Shown here: positions 1 through 12,528 of the stretch, piece after piece | Layout of the letters: each line of letters starts with the position of its first letter | Numbering within the stretch: the stretch's first letter is position 1 | DNA from: Antarcticibacterium arcticum | GTDB lineage: Bacteria; Bacteroidota; Bacteroidia; Flavobacteriales; Flavobacteriaceae | Direction of reading: 5' to 3' | DNA length: 64,000 bases | Assembly: GCF_007993795.1 (NCBI RefSeq) | Contig: NZ_CP042476.1 | Location: 2,356,001-2,420,000 of the forward strand | Translations under genes and position numbers: made by a program | The notes under the pieces: model-generated | Told to the model about the DNA's origin: nothing | The model's input: the letters and a program-made list of their open reading frames with translations, nothing else | Database searches by the model: none

Positions 1-243
1 GTTTATACCAGACTTTGCTCCGCCAATAGCAGGGCCGGAAACGGTGAATTTCACTTCCATGGTTTTTGCCAGGGAAAGCACTTCATTCATATCAAGTCCT
101 TTTCTCATTCGGGTACCCCCACCTGCGGCCCCACCACGTAATGAATTTATAACCGTCCAGCCTTCAGCTTCGGTTTCACGGTCTTTCCAGTTAAATACTA
201 TTTCAGGAGATTTATTTTCATATAAATTCAGTAATTCTTTCAT
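1..243 (-). CDS. Glu/Leu/Phe/Val dehydrogenase, N-terminal part (cut by window edge)
   Basis: The first 81 codons of a minus-strand gene run off the left edge, starting at the ATG at 241-243. The translation carries the glycine-rich segment GGAAGGGTRM followed by VKFTVSGPAIGGAKSG, the typical N-terminal part of the amino-acid dehydrogenase family that oxidatively deaminates Glu or branched-chain amino acids with NAD(P). The GGGTRM and K-rich GPAIGGAKSGI segments form the substrate-binding region. The spacing of these motifs resembles leucine dehydrogenases, but substrate cannot be decided from this fragment. The remaining catalytic and Rossmann domains lie outside the window. Confidence 0.88.
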   Translation of the reverse strand, partial: MKELLNLYENKSPEIVFNWKDRETEAEGWTVINSLRGGAAGGGTRMRKGLDMNEVLSLAKTMEVKFTVSGPAIGGAKSGIN

Positions 244-395
244 TTCCAGATTTTATTGTTTTAAAGGACATTTATAACATCCATATGATCATTCGTCTAT
301 TTAAGAAACATTTTATGGAAAATGCTTCATGAAATTTTCAATTTGGGAGCAAATATAAAAAACTAATAAGCCGTTTTGTTGTTATATCCGGAATT

Positions 396-1460
396 TTAAG
401 GAAGAAAAATAACTCCAGAACTATGGTCATTTTCTGCCCCGGTAACAGAGCTCAGAACATTTACCTCTCCCCGCAATTTTAGCACCCCGAGAAAACCGAA
501 AATAAGGGCCTCCTTGAAATTTATGATCTCTGCAGAAGGTATAACAAGCCGGGTTTGCGTCATTTTTTTTATTTGCTGAATTAAACATGTATTAAAGCAA
601 CCTCCACCGGTCACTAAAACATCTTCATCTTCCTCATTCCCCAATTCTTTTGAAATTTGCATGGCCACGTGCATGCACCAGGTTCTAAGAATGGAAGGAA
701 TATCTGCTTCATATTTTTTCAAAACAGGAAGTATCTCTTTATTTACCCATTCTATTCCTAGGGATTTAGGAGCCGGTTGTTTATAATAAGGTAAGCCTTC
801 AAGCTCTTCGAGTAATTCAGGGTTTAAATGACCCGATCTGGCAACTTCACCATCCCTGTCGTATTCCATTCCCAATTTTTCAGCATAATAATTCAGCACC
901 GTGTTCACCGCACAAATATCATAGGCAAACCTTTGCCCCTTCACCGAAGTTGAAATATTTGCAAAACCTCCAAGATTCAGGCAGTATTTATATTCCGGAA
1001 AGAGCAGTTTATCCCCTATTGGTACCAGGGGGGCACCCTGCCCGCCCAGGGCTACATCCTGCACGCGAAAATCGCATACTACAGTTTGCCCTGTAAGCTC
1101 CGCCAGCTCCGGCAAATTGCCAATTTGAAGCGTTAATCCATTTTCAGGCTCATGCTTTATAGTGTGGCCGTGGCTGCACACCGCATCAAGGTCGGTTATA
1201 TTATTATCTTTAATAAATTTTGAAATTACCTTCGCCAGATATTCTGTATATCTTTCATCAAGTTCTTGTAACTCTTCAGGGTCCTCCTTAATGGCGTTTG
1301 TAAGATCGGCTTTCCAGTCCCCGCTATAGGGTATGGTTGCAGAAGATTCAATTTTAAAACTCCAGTGGCCTATCTTATTAAATTGTATAAAAGCCAAATC
1401 TATTCCGTCCAGGGAAGTGCCGGACATAACCCCAATTATCTTGTACTCGTTCTTTTTCAT
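396..1460 (-). CDS. anmK: Anhydro-N-acetylmuramic acid kinase
   Basis: A 354-residue cytosolic sugar kinase that phosphorylates and opens 1,6-anhydro-MurNAc, returning cell-wall turnover products to metabolism. The ASKHA nucleotide-binding signature MSGTSLDGID is at residues 12-21. Other family segments are CSHGHT, the IGNLPELAELTG stretch, CDFRVQDVALGGQGAPLVP, NLGGFAN and VTGGGCFN near the C-terminus. Length is normal for the family. It is divergent from the acyl-CoA dehydrogenase at 1553, sharing a 92-base intergenic region. No neighbour in the window belongs to the same recycling pathway. Confidence 0.95.
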   Translation of the reverse strand: MKKNEYKIIGVMSGTSLDGIDLAFIQFNKIGHWSFKIESSATIPYSGDWKADLTNAIKEDPEELQELDERYTEYLAKVISKFIKDNNITDLDAVCSHGHTIKHEPENGLTLQIGNLPELAELTGQTVVCDFRVQDVALGGQGAPLVPIGDKLLFPEYKYCLNLGGFANISTSVKGQRFAYDICAVNTVLNYYAEKLGMEYDRDGEVARSGHLNPELLEELEGLPYYKQPAPKSLGIEWVNKEILPVLKKYEADIPSILRTWCMHVAMQISKELGNEEDEDVLVTGGGCFNTCLIQQIKKMTQTRLVIPSAEIINFKEALIFGFLGVLKLRGEVNVLSSVTGAENDHSSGVIFLP

Positions 1461-1483
1461 ATTCGTAAAAATAATTATTCTTT

Positions 1484-1515
1484 ATTGAATTATAGGCCTC
1501 AAAAACTTATCTTTG
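1484..1515 (+). promoter_or_regulatory. Bacteroidetes-type promoter for the acyl-CoA dehydrogenase
   Basis: A TATCTTTG box at 1508-1515 fits the Bacteroidetes -7 consensus TAnnTTTG exactly. An ATTG -33 element lies at 1484-1487, 20 bases upstream of it. The start codon of the downstream gene is at 1553, giving a leader of about 30 bases. This is a pattern match and has no experimental support here. Confidence 0.6.
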
Positions 1516-1552
1516 GTCACAAAAAAATTGATATTTCTAAAATATATTCTAA

Positions 1553-2695
1553 ATGGATTTTAAACTTACAGAAGAACATATCATGATTCGCGATGCAGCC
1601 AGAGATTTTGCAAAAAGCGAATTATTACCGGGAGTGATTGAAAGAGATGAAAAGCAGGAATTTCCTGCAGAACAGGTGAAGAAGATGGGCGAACTTGGAT
1701 TCCTGGGAATGATGGCGTCTCCTGAATATGGCGGTGGCGGTATGGATACCGTAGCATATGTTCTTGCAATGGAAGAGATCTCCAAGATAGACGCCTCTGC
1801 CTCTGTAGTTATGTCTGTAAACAATTCTCTTGTTTGCTGGGGGCTGGACACTTTTGCAAATGAGGCTCAAAAAGAAAAGTATTTAGCAAAACTTACCACA
1901 GGTGAGAAGCTGGGCGCTTTTTGTCTTTCCGAACCTGAGGCGGGCAGTGATGCTACTTCACAAAAAACCACTGCAATAGACCACGGCGACCATTACATCC
2001 TAAACGGGACCAAAAACTGGATCACTAATGGAAAGTCCGCCGATTATTACCTTGTGATCGCTCAAACCGACCGCGAGAAAAGACATAAAGGGATCAATGC
2101 CTTTATAGTGGAAAAAGGCTGGCCTGGTTTTGAGATTGGAGTAAAAGAAAATAAACTGGGTATTCGCGGAAGCGACACCCATTCCCTGATCTTTAATGAC
2201 GTGAAAGTTCCTAAAGAAAACAGAATTGGTGAGGATGGATTCGGATTTAAATTTGCGATGAAAACCCTTTCCGGCGGAAGAATTGGAATTGCAGCCCAGG
2301 CTTTGGGAATAGCTGCCGGTGCTTATGAACTTGCATTGGAATATTCCAAAGTGAGAAAAGCATTTGGTACCGAGATTTGTAACCACCAGGCAATTGCCTT
2401 TAAGCTTGCCGATATGCACACCTCTATTGAAGCTGCAAGGCATTTGGTAATGAAGGCTGCGTGGGATAAAGACAACGGCAACAATTATGATCTTTCAGGT
2501 GCTATGGCCAAATTATATGCCTCAAAGGTGGCCATGGATGTAGCTGTGGAAGCAGTACAGGTTCACGGCGGAAATGGATACGTAAAAGAATACCACGTTG
2601 AAAGATTGATGCGAGACGCCAAGATCACCCAGATCTATGAAGGAACCTCAGAGATACAAAAGATCGTAATCTCCCGAAGCATCCTGAATAAATAA
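1553..2695 (+). CDS. Acyl-CoA dehydrogenase
   Basis: A 380-residue FAD enzyme that introduces the alpha-beta double bond in acyl-CoA thioesters during fatty-acid or branched-chain amino-acid breakdown. It has the three expected domains: an N-terminal helical domain, a central beta domain (AFCLSEPEAGSDA at about 123-135 and KNWITNGKSADYYLV), and a C-terminal helical domain (RKAFGTEICNHQAIAFKLADM). The catalytic-base motif YEGTSEIQ sits near residue 361, the position used by short-chain and butyryl-CoA type enzymes. A consensus promoter precedes it and a strong hairpin follows. Acyl-chain specificity cannot be assigned from sequence alone. Confidence 0.94.
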   Translation: MDFKLTEEHIMIRDAARDFAKSELLPGVIERDEKQEFPAEQVKKMGELGFLGMMASPEYGGGGMDTVAYVLAMEEISKIDASASVVMSVNNSLVCWGLDTFANEAQKEKYLAKLTTGEKLGAFCLSEPEAGSDATSQKTTAIDHGDHYILNGTKNWITNGKSADYYLVIAQTDREKRHKGINAFIVEKGWPGFEIGVKENKLGIRGSDTHSLIFNDVKVPKENRIGEDGFGFKFAMKTLSGGRIGIAAQALGIAAGAYELALEYSKVRKAFGTEICNHQAIAFKLADMHTSIEAARHLVMKAAWDKDNGNNYDLSGAMAKLYASKVAMDVAVEAVQVHGGNGYVKEYHVERLMRDAKITQIYEGTSEIQKIVISRSILNK

Positions 2696-2745
2696 AACAT
2701 TGATGGCGCCCATTCGTAATTGGTGCCAGAAATTTTATAAAAGCG

Positions 2746-2771
2746 AAAAGCAGCCCCTGAAGGCTGCTTTT
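2746..2771. terminator. Bidirectional rho-independent terminator
   Basis: A 10-bp perfect stem (AAAAGCAGCC / GGCTGCTTTT) with a 6-base loop lies between two convergent genes, the acyl-CoA dehydrogenase and the secreted repeat protein. The A-tract and T-tract arms let it work in both directions. Confidence 0.88.
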
Positions 2772-2795
2772 CTTTTTAACACTGGTTATTAAAAA

Positions 2796-5700
2796 CTATT
2801 TATCTGAAACTATTTTCTTGGTAAATACATCCCTGTCTGTAGTAACCTTAATTACATACACCTGGCTGGGCAATGTTCTGAAGTTAATACTTAGATTAGT
2901 TACTTTTCCTTTAGAAGCATTCGCCTCTTTTTGAGTACTCAATAACCTACCCTGCATATCATACATTTGGATTACAGCATTAGACACATAATCAAAGTCA
3001 TATTGAACATTCAAGGATTCCCTGAATGGTACAGGAGAAACATTGAAACCATTCACTTCCACACTTTGTTCATTGGTATCTCCAGATACCGGTTCACTTG
3101 CCGCACCATTAATACAGTCCTCAGAAGGCTCAGTAGTTGCAGGTGTGCCATCCAATGGGCATCCTGCCTGGTTCAACATATCAAGGTAACTACCGGCTTC
3201 ACCGGCGTTTCCAAAATTAGCCACCACATAATCAATCACATCACCGGGTGTTGCAAGTTCATAGTTTACATCCTCAGTGCAAGCATTGAGAAGAGCAGCT
3301 ACAGACTGACGTCCAAGGTTGTAAACTCCGCCACCTGTAAGGTTTAAAACTTCCAGCAATGTTAGATCTGCCAGTTCAGCAGGTGCATCCATGAAGATCT
3401 CACCATATATATCACAAGTAAGGTACACATCACACCATCTGTCTGTATGAGTTTTCCAGTAACCAAGGGTACAGCCTTCAAAATCGTCACAGGTAATTAC
3501 AGTAACAGTAATTGTAGCAACGCTGTAGCATTCGGAATCTGAGGTGTTTTCACTTCTTACAAAATAATCGTGAGAACCTAATCCCGGGCTTACTATAGTA
3601 CTCATTAATTCATTCATACCGTCCTCAGCATCTTCCAGAGTTGAGTGATAGGAAAGTGTTCCTCCATCAGCATCAGTTACATAATTAGCCAGATTTACAG
3701 ATTCCCCAAGGCAAATAGGCTCAGGATTCGAAGTTGTAACATCGGGATTATCGTAAACCGTTACGGTAAAGGATTCAACAGAGAAACAATCTTCATTAGT
3801 TTCGTTTTCAGAGCGTACCCAGAATGTTTTCGGACTTTCAGCAATACTCACACTAACAGCTGTAGGATCTGCTATGGCGTTGTCTTCATTATTTGCGTCC
3901 AGTTCAGACTCATAGAAACTTAGATCTCCACCACCATCATCAGTAACCGCATCATTAAGATCAAAGGTTTGAGCTCCTGTTGTCCCTTCCTCACAGTCAT
4001 CAAGATCTGTAACTACAAGATCAGGATTATCAGTGACGGTTATATCAAAGGATTCAATGGTATAACAAGTGGGGTCGTCAGTATTTTCACTACGCACCCA
4101 GTAGGTAGCACCTGCAACAGGCACGGAAACATCCATTGCTTCCATTTCAGTTAACGCATTGGTCTCATTGATAGCATCGTCCTCTGTTGGATAGAAGGTG
4201 ATGTTTCCATCAGGAGTAGTGACAGCATCATTAAGGTCAAAACTTTGGAAACCGGTTTCCCCCTCTTCACAATCTGAGAGATCTTTTACTACAAGATCAG
4301 GATTATCGTAAACGGTTACGGTAAAGGACTTAATGGTATGACAGTCTTCGTCTCCATCATCGTCATTATCAAGACGCGCCCAAAAAGTTTCAGGACTATC
4401 TGTAAGTAAAACTGTAACATCAGTTGGATCACTAATAGCATTTTGAGGAACTATTGCATCGGCTTCAAGAAGATAAAAACTCAAAGTACCCGGGTCATCA
4501 TTACTTATAGCATCATTAAGATCGAAAGAAGCCCCTCCGGTTTCTCCATCTTCACATGAATCAAGGTTGGTTACATCAAAATCAGGAATATCATAAATTG
4601 TTACGGTAACCTCTGCTCTGGGACCTTCACAACCATTTACTGTACAACTTACCCAGAACGAAGTAGTTTCAGAAATTTCTCCTGGATCATATGATGCTCC
4701 TGTATAAAGCAATTCCCCGTCAAATTCCACATCATACCATTTAACAGTTCCTTCACACTCTGTTGCATCAAGGGTTCCTTCCCATGGGCCACAGTTCTCA
4801 ACACTTCCAATAACTGGTGAATCTGGAGTAAGATCCAAATTTAGTTGGATTGGTCCTATAGGGAAATCTTTTAATTCCGATTGGCCTGAACTTCCGGATG
4901 TACGTGTGCGAACAAATAATGTACTAATATTAAAACAAGGATTTCCAGGACCAAAAAGAGCCGTGATATTTACGGCACCTTCGGCCCATTGATTAATAGA
5001 GTATTGATAATATCCCTCAAATTCACCGGAAGCTAAAGGATCCTGATTATAAATTGAATAAGGCACAACAGTGGCTACTGTATTATTAGAAATATAAATG
5101 GATTTATCGGGGAATCCGGTATAAACAACATAAGAGGAACCATTCCAACGTCTAATAACGGCTGTAGCTTGGCCACCCCCTTGTGTAAACTCAATAGTAA
5201 CTAAAATATCACCTATTGTACGCCCACCATCAGGACCTGCAGATTCAAAACTTCCAGATGTGGTTCCAATTTTAGTTAAGGTATTCTGTAAGATCTCGAA
5301 ATCAATATAACTACTTCCATTTGTAACCTCCCTATCGGCGGCGAAAATCATCCAAAGATCACCAGGATTACCGTCTAACTCCGGATCTCCCCAAGTGAAA
5401 TGCGCCAGGGCACTTTGAATCTCATTTTTATTAGGAGATGAACCCGGACCCCAAGTATATGTGTTAGGATTATCATTAATCTTATTCGTACTAGTAAAGA
5501 TTGTAGGGTCATTATTTGTTATATCATCTCTAAAAAGAAATGTATTTGGATGAACAAATAAATCTGGATTAGTCACATCCGTAAACACACCGTTCCCCAA
5601 TGGCACAGGTGGGTTCTGAAAATAATCGGCTCGAAATAAGCCTCCGGGATATGCAGTGTTATCATTTGTCCCCCTTTCAAAAAACAAATCTCCACCATCA

Positions 5701-5945
5701 AGATCACCAGAGACAGGTAAATTTACATAGGCATTTCCATCAACCGCAAAACCCCCTAAAGGAGTTTGAACAGGTGCAACACCGCGAATATTTTGAGCCG
5801 TTGTTTGAAGCGGCGCCAGAATTAATAAAATTATACCTAAAATCGCAAATATAGTATTTGAAATTCCAGGCTTCTTAATTTCGAATAGTGCACCCCCCAG
5901 GTACATACGGGTTCCCTTTTCCCCCGTGATTGTAAAACTTTTCAT
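2796..5945 (-). CDS. Large secreted repeat protein with T9SS type A sorting domain
   Basis: A 1049-residue exported protein. An unusually long n-region of about 28 residues precedes the hydrophobic signal core (about 29-48), which ends LQTTAQ. Residues 50-360 form a beta-rich domain of unknown function. An Ig-like segment with paired Cys covers about 365-450. Four acidic repeats of about 90-98 residues follow (about 450, 548, 638 and 728), most with a D-C-E-x-G-x-T-G then FDLNDA core and ending in an SFTVTVYDNPD-like strand. A Cys-rich module starting EGCTLGYWKTH spans about 820-932. The last 85 residues are a typical T9SS type A C-terminal sorting domain (NVSPVPF, QMYDMQGRLL, YVIKVTTD, ending KKIVSDK). 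It is probably cell-surface or released; an adhesin or matrix role is inference. Confidence 0.88.
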   Translation of the reverse strand: MKSFTITGEKGTRMYLGGALFEIKKPGISNTIFAILGIILLILAPLQTTAQNIRGVAPVQTPLGGFAVDGNAYVNLPVSGDLDGGDLFFERGTNDNTAYPGGLFRADYFQNPPVPLGNGVFTDVTNPDLFVHPNTFLFRDDITNNDPTIFTSTNKINDNPNTYTWGPGSSPNKNEIQSALAHFTWGDPELDGNPGDLWMIFAADREVTNGSSYIDFEILQNTLTKIGTTSGSFESAGPDGGRTIGDILVTIEFTQGGGQATAVIRRWNGSSYVVYTGFPDKSIYISNNTVATVVPYSIYNQDPLASGEFEGYYQYSINQWAEGAVNITALFGPGNPCFNISTLFVRTRTSGSSGQSELKDFPIGPIQLNLDLTPDSPVIGSVENCGPWEGTLDATECEGTVKWYDVEFDGELLYTGASYDPGEISETTSFWVSCTVNGCEGPRAEVTVTIYDIPDFDVTNLDSCEDGETGGASFDLNDAISNDDPGTLSFYLLEADAIVPQNAISDPTDVTVLLTDSPETFWARLDNDDDGDEDCHTIKSFTVTVYDNPDLVVKDLSDCEEGETGFQSFDLNDAVTTPDGNITFYPTEDDAINETNALTEMEAMDVSVPVAGATYWVRSENTDDPTCYTIESFDITVTDNPDLVVTDLDDCEEGTTGAQTFDLNDAVTDDGGGDLSFYESELDANNEDNAIADPTAVSVSIAESPKTFWVRSENETNEDCFSVESFTVTVYDNPDVTTSNPEPICLGESVNLANYVTDADGGTLSYHSTLEDAEDGMNELMSTIVSPGLGSHDYFVRSENTSDSECYSVATITVTVITCDDFEGCTLGYWKTHTDRWCDVYLTCDIYGEIFMDAPAELADLTLLEVLNLTGGGVYNLGRQSVAALLNACTEDVNYELATPGDVIDYVVANFGNAGEAGSYLDMLNQAGCPLDGTPATTEPSEDCINGAASEPVSGDTNEQSVEVNGFNVSPVPFRESLNVQYDFDYVSNAVIQMYDMQGRLLSTQKEANASKGKVTNLSINFRTLPSQVYVIKVTTDRDVFTKKIVSDK

Positions 5946-6476
5946 AATTTATTTAATTAATGGTTAGTACTCAAGCCGTGCTTTAGGCCAAACAAAGTAG
6001 ACGGGAGCGTCTGGTTTAAAAAATTAAAAAAGTTGAAAACAGTTATTAAAACTTTATTTAAAAAAGGGGGAATTCAACAAATTCCATTGCAGGGAAGGAA
6101 TAGGTAAAAAAGAACTTTATATCCCGACTTATAGGGAAGTCGTTCAAAAATAATGGGGAAGAATCCACCGTTTGGCGGAAGTCAATTAAAAACAGAGATC
6201 ATATCTTACAGCAGTTGGGTTGCCTGGATGAACCTTTTTCCCTTAATGACTACTTCAAAATAACATAAATTATCAAGACGATAACAGTAGGGAAATTACC
6301 CGCTTTTCACATTTCCCTAACTTTTTTTCATAAAATTCACAACAAGATGTGATTGAGTAATTATAATATTCAACATATTTAACGGGCATTTCCGGAATGC
6401 TCCACAGATTGGTCATTAATAAAAAATATAATACAATTCGTTTGGAGAAATCCGTTTGGGAATTATTATTAACAAA

Positions 6477-6507
6477 AAAACCCTTCATCGATATGATGAA
6501 GGGTTTT
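6477..6507. terminator. Perfect-stem hairpin with A/T tails
   Basis: A 13-bp perfect stem (AAAACCCTTCATC / GATGAAGGGTTTT) with a 5-base loop, structurally a bidirectional terminator. It lies about 185 bases beyond the 3' end of the 5S rRNA and is the third hairpin met by transcripts leaving the rRNA operon. Confidence 0.7.
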
Positions 6508-6605
6508 CAAAAACAAGTCTTCCGGCAGGCAGGCCCGCCCGAACGTACCTTAGGATACGGGTGCGAGTAAGCTAAAGGTTGGTAGGGATTAGTTATACAA
6601 ATAAG

Positions 6606-6635
6606 AAAAGCACCAATCTCCCGAGAGGTGCTTTT
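6606..6635. terminator. Terminator-like hairpin downstream of the rRNA operon
   Basis: Stem AAAAGCACC / GGTGCTTTT with an inner TCTC/GAGA stem separated by two bases. It is the second of three hairpins after the 5S gene. T-tracts are present on both strands. Confidence 0.7.
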
Positions 6636-6654
6636 GAAAATGGTATAAAACAAA

Positions 6655-6684
6655 AAAGACCTTTACTTTTCAGTAAAGGTCTTT
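6655..6684 (-). terminator. rRNA operon terminator
   Basis: A 12-bp perfect stem (AAAGACCTTTAC / GTAAAGGTCTTT) and 6-base loop begin within 10 bases of the 5S 3' end. On the minus strand the hairpin is followed by a run of T, as expected for the main terminator of the rRNA operon. Confidence 0.88.
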
Positions 6685-6691
6685 CAAAAAC

Positions 6692-6799
<108 letters not shown>

Positions 6800-6803
6800 A
6801 ATT

Positions 6804-6875
6804 ATTAGTGATTAGTGATTGGGGAGTAGTGATTAGGTTAAAACTATTCACTATTTACTATTTACTATTCACTTC
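6804..6875. repeat. Low-complexity 7-8 base repeats in the 23S-5S spacer
   Basis: Imperfect tandem words of the type TTAGTGA and ACTATTTACT/ACTATTCACT fill this spacer. Similar words recur in other spacers of this rRNA operon and near 52358-52425. Confidence 0.7.
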
Positions 6876-6970
6876 ACGCCTTAGCGTGATAATAAGATTA
6901 ACATATAAGGAAATAAACAATAGAAAAGAATAACGAAGATAATTAAAATGCGTTTTAGGTAGGTTTTCCT

Positions 6971-6989
6971 GTCCCGACCTTACGGCCGG

Positions 6990-6992
<3 letters not shown>
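6971..6992. other. GC-rich hairpin at the 23S 3' end
   Basis: GTCCCGACC and GGCCGGGAC form a 9-base stem with one mismatch and a 4-base loop just past the mature 23S 3' end. It could be part of the rRNA processing structure or a weak pause site; its function is not established. Confidence 0.4.
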
Positions 6993-9845
<2,853 letters not shown>

Positions 9846-9956
9846 TTTGCTCTGATACTAAAAACAGCCGTGCAGCTTGTTCTTAGTATCAATTTTAATT
9901 ATTTCATATCCTTTGCAGTTGCCTGCAAAGAACGTATTCTCTCGTATTCTTTATTT

Positions 9957-9975
9957 CCCAATATGTCAATGAACG
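9957..9975 (-). promoter_or_regulatory. boxA-like element ahead of 23S
   Basis: The minus strand reads CGTTCATTGACATATTGGG. This closely matches the element in the 16S leader (CGTTCTTTGATATATTGAA at 12233-12251), so the same motif precedes both large rRNAs. That arrangement fits the boxA antitermination or processing sites of bacterial rRNA operons; the assignment is inference from position and similarity. Confidence 0.5.
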
Positions 9976-9979
9976 TTTT

Positions 9980-10050
9980 ACAATTAGCAATTAACAGTTA
10001 CCAATTAACAATTTTCATTGTTTATTGATCATTGTTTATTGATCATTGTC
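9980..10050. repeat. Low-complexity repeats in the tRNA-Ala to 23S spacer
   Basis: Short imperfect repeats (CAATTAGCAATTAACAGTTA, then ATTGTTTATTGATC repeated at 10018-10049) lie directly 5' of the tRNA-Ala block on the plus strand. The copies differ by one or two bases. Confidence 0.7.
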
Positions 10051-10053
10051 TTG

Positions 10054-10127
10054 TGGAGAATATCGGAGTCGAACCGATGACCTCCTGCGTGCAAGGCAGG
10101 CGCTCTAGCCAGCTGAGCTAATCCCCC
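10054..10127 (-). tRNA. tRNA-Ala (TGC)
   Basis: A 74-base minus-strand cloverleaf. Acceptor GGGGGAT pairs with ATTCTCC, the D-arm reads GCTCAGCTGGCTAGAGC, the anticodon loop contains TTGCACG with anticodon TGC, and the T-arm is GGTTCGACTCC. It lies in the 16S-23S spacer, the usual place for this tRNA. Confidence 0.96.
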
Positions 10128-10130
10128 ATT

Positions 10131-10169
10131 TCAGTTGTCAGTTATCAGTTAACAGTTATCAGTTAATTG
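10131..10169. repeat. CAGTTATCAGTTAA-type tandem repeat in rRNA spacer
   Basis: Four to five imperfect copies of a 7-8 base word (CAGTTGT, CAGTTAT, CAGTTAA) lie between the two tRNA genes. It belongs to the same kind of low-complexity DNA as the other rRNA spacer repeats. Confidence 0.75.
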
Positions 10170-10298
10170 ATGACCTTTATGTCAACCTGGGATTCCCAAC
10201 TTCTAAAATTTCCTTTAATATTTTAATGAACGTACAGCAAAGACTTTTACCTCTTTAACTATTTTCCTTTTTAACTTCGCAAGCTCTCGCTTGCGTCG

Positions 10299-10372
10299 TA
10301 GTCTCAGGCAGACTCGAACTGCCGACCTCTACATTATCAGTGTAGCGCTCTAACCAGCTGAGCTATGAGACT
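10299..10372 (-). tRNA. tRNA-Ile (GAT)
   Basis: A 74-base minus-strand cloverleaf. Acceptor arms AGTCTCA and TGAGACT pair perfectly, the D-arm reads GCTCAGCTGGTTAGAGC, the anticodon loop reads CTGATAA with anticodon GAT, and the T-arm contains GTTCGAGTC. It precedes tRNA-Ala in the transcript, the standard 16S-Ile-Ala-23S order. Confidence 0.96.
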
Positions 10373-10378
10373 GCAAAT

Positions 10379-10452
10379 AGTAGTGAGTAGTTAGTAATGA
10401 GTAGTTAGATAAACATCCCCATACTCAATTCCCAATACTCAGTACTCAATAC
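10379..10452. repeat. Low-complexity repeats in the 16S to tRNA-Ile spacer
   Basis: AGTAGTTAGTAATGAGTAG words are followed by ATACTCAATTCCCAATACTC / AGTACTCAATAC words. The second set is nearly the same as the repeat at 52385-52425, more than 40 kb away. Confidence 0.7.
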
Positions 10453-10561
10453 TTTATAAAATAATATATCGAAATTGACAGCTAAATTAAGACCAAAAGA
10501 ATCCTTTCAAGAAACCTTTGTTTGATAATTGCGCTTTGCCCTTTAATAAGGCAATAGCTCT

Positions 10562-12088
<1,527 letters not shown>

Positions 12089-12232
12089 TAATCTTTAAAT
12101 AAATTTACAATTACCAAGGGTTCTTTCTATCTCCTATATATTTACACATATAAAAGACACTCAAAATGACTTTTCTAGTCTTAATTTAATTTCTTTGCTC
12201 TACTACCTAAGTAGTAAAACGCGCTGTCAATT

Positions 12233-12251
12233 CAATATATCAAAGAACGTT
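12233..12251 (-). promoter_or_regulatory. boxA-like element in the 16S leader
   Basis: The minus strand reads CGTTCTTTGATATATTGAA, resembling the bacterial rRNA boxA core (GCTCTTTA). It has a near-copy ahead of 23S at 9957-9975. A role in antitermination or RNase III-linked processing is inferred. Confidence 0.5.
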
Positions 12252-12272
12252 GTGTCGCACCGCGACCCTAGT

Positions 12273-12329
12273 TAAAATAAAAGGACTCGAACCTCTTCTA
12301 CTTATCTACCCACCCGGGATCTTATTTCA
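12273..12329 (-). other. tRNA-like fold in the rRNA leader
   Basis: On the minus strand, TGAAATA and TATTTTA can pair as a 7-base acceptor-like stem with one G-U pair, and AGAGG-TTCGAGT-CCTTT forms a canonical T-arm directly before the 3' strand. The middle is only 26 bases, too short for normal D and anticodon arms, so it would be a degenerate or minimised tRNA relic. Chance similarity cannot be excluded. Confidence 0.3.
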
Positions 12330-12369
12330 GTACCATTTAATGAACTTTCGCTCGTTTTGTAAGCGGCTG

Positions 12370-12402
12370 CAAATATACAACCCTTTTTCTTTACCAACCA
12401 AA
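12370..12402 (-). promoter_or_regulatory. rRNA operon promoter, proximal
   Basis: The minus strand has TTTG (12399-12402), a 21-base spacer and TATATTTG (12370-12377), matching the Bacteroidetes -33/-7 promoter. It has the same layout as the distal promoter and shares bases around the boxes (GTATATTTGCA, TTTGGT). Confidence 0.78.
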
Positions 12403-12495
12403 CTTTTTTTTAAAGTTTTTTTTATTTTTTCTGAAGAAAAAAGAAGTAAGAAATTCAACTTAAAAAAGAACGATGCTTTGCTCTCAAAGCGGGTG

Positions 12496-12528
12496 CAAAT
12501 ATACAGCGCTTAATTTCTTTCTACCAAA
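12496..12528 (-). promoter_or_regulatory. rRNA operon promoter, distal
   Basis: The minus strand has TTTG (12525-12528), a 21-base spacer and TATATTTG (12496-12503), exactly the same geometry as the promoter 126 bases downstream. Together they form a tandem promoter pair for the rRNA operon. Confidence 0.78.

Larger units (their letters stand above)
5946..6691. other. Gene-free region between the T9SS gene and the rRNA operon
   Basis: About 750 bases without a convincing gene. The right part holds three hairpins described separately. The left part is AT-rich and is the leader of the T9SS gene, with a short AGACG-ggag-CGTCT hairpin near 5999. A 71-codon minus-strand reading frame at 6273-6488 has no recognisable features and overlaps a hairpin, so it was not called. 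Confidence 0.6.

Noticed and set aside
6273..6488. 71-codon minus-strand frame between the T9SS gene and the rRNA operon
   Set aside because: Composition is not protein-like, no recognisable motif, and its start lies inside a terminator-like hairpin.
12250..12513. 87-codon plus-strand frame upstream of the rRNA operon
   Set aside because: It runs through both rRNA promoters and the tRNA-like fold and has no protein-like composition.
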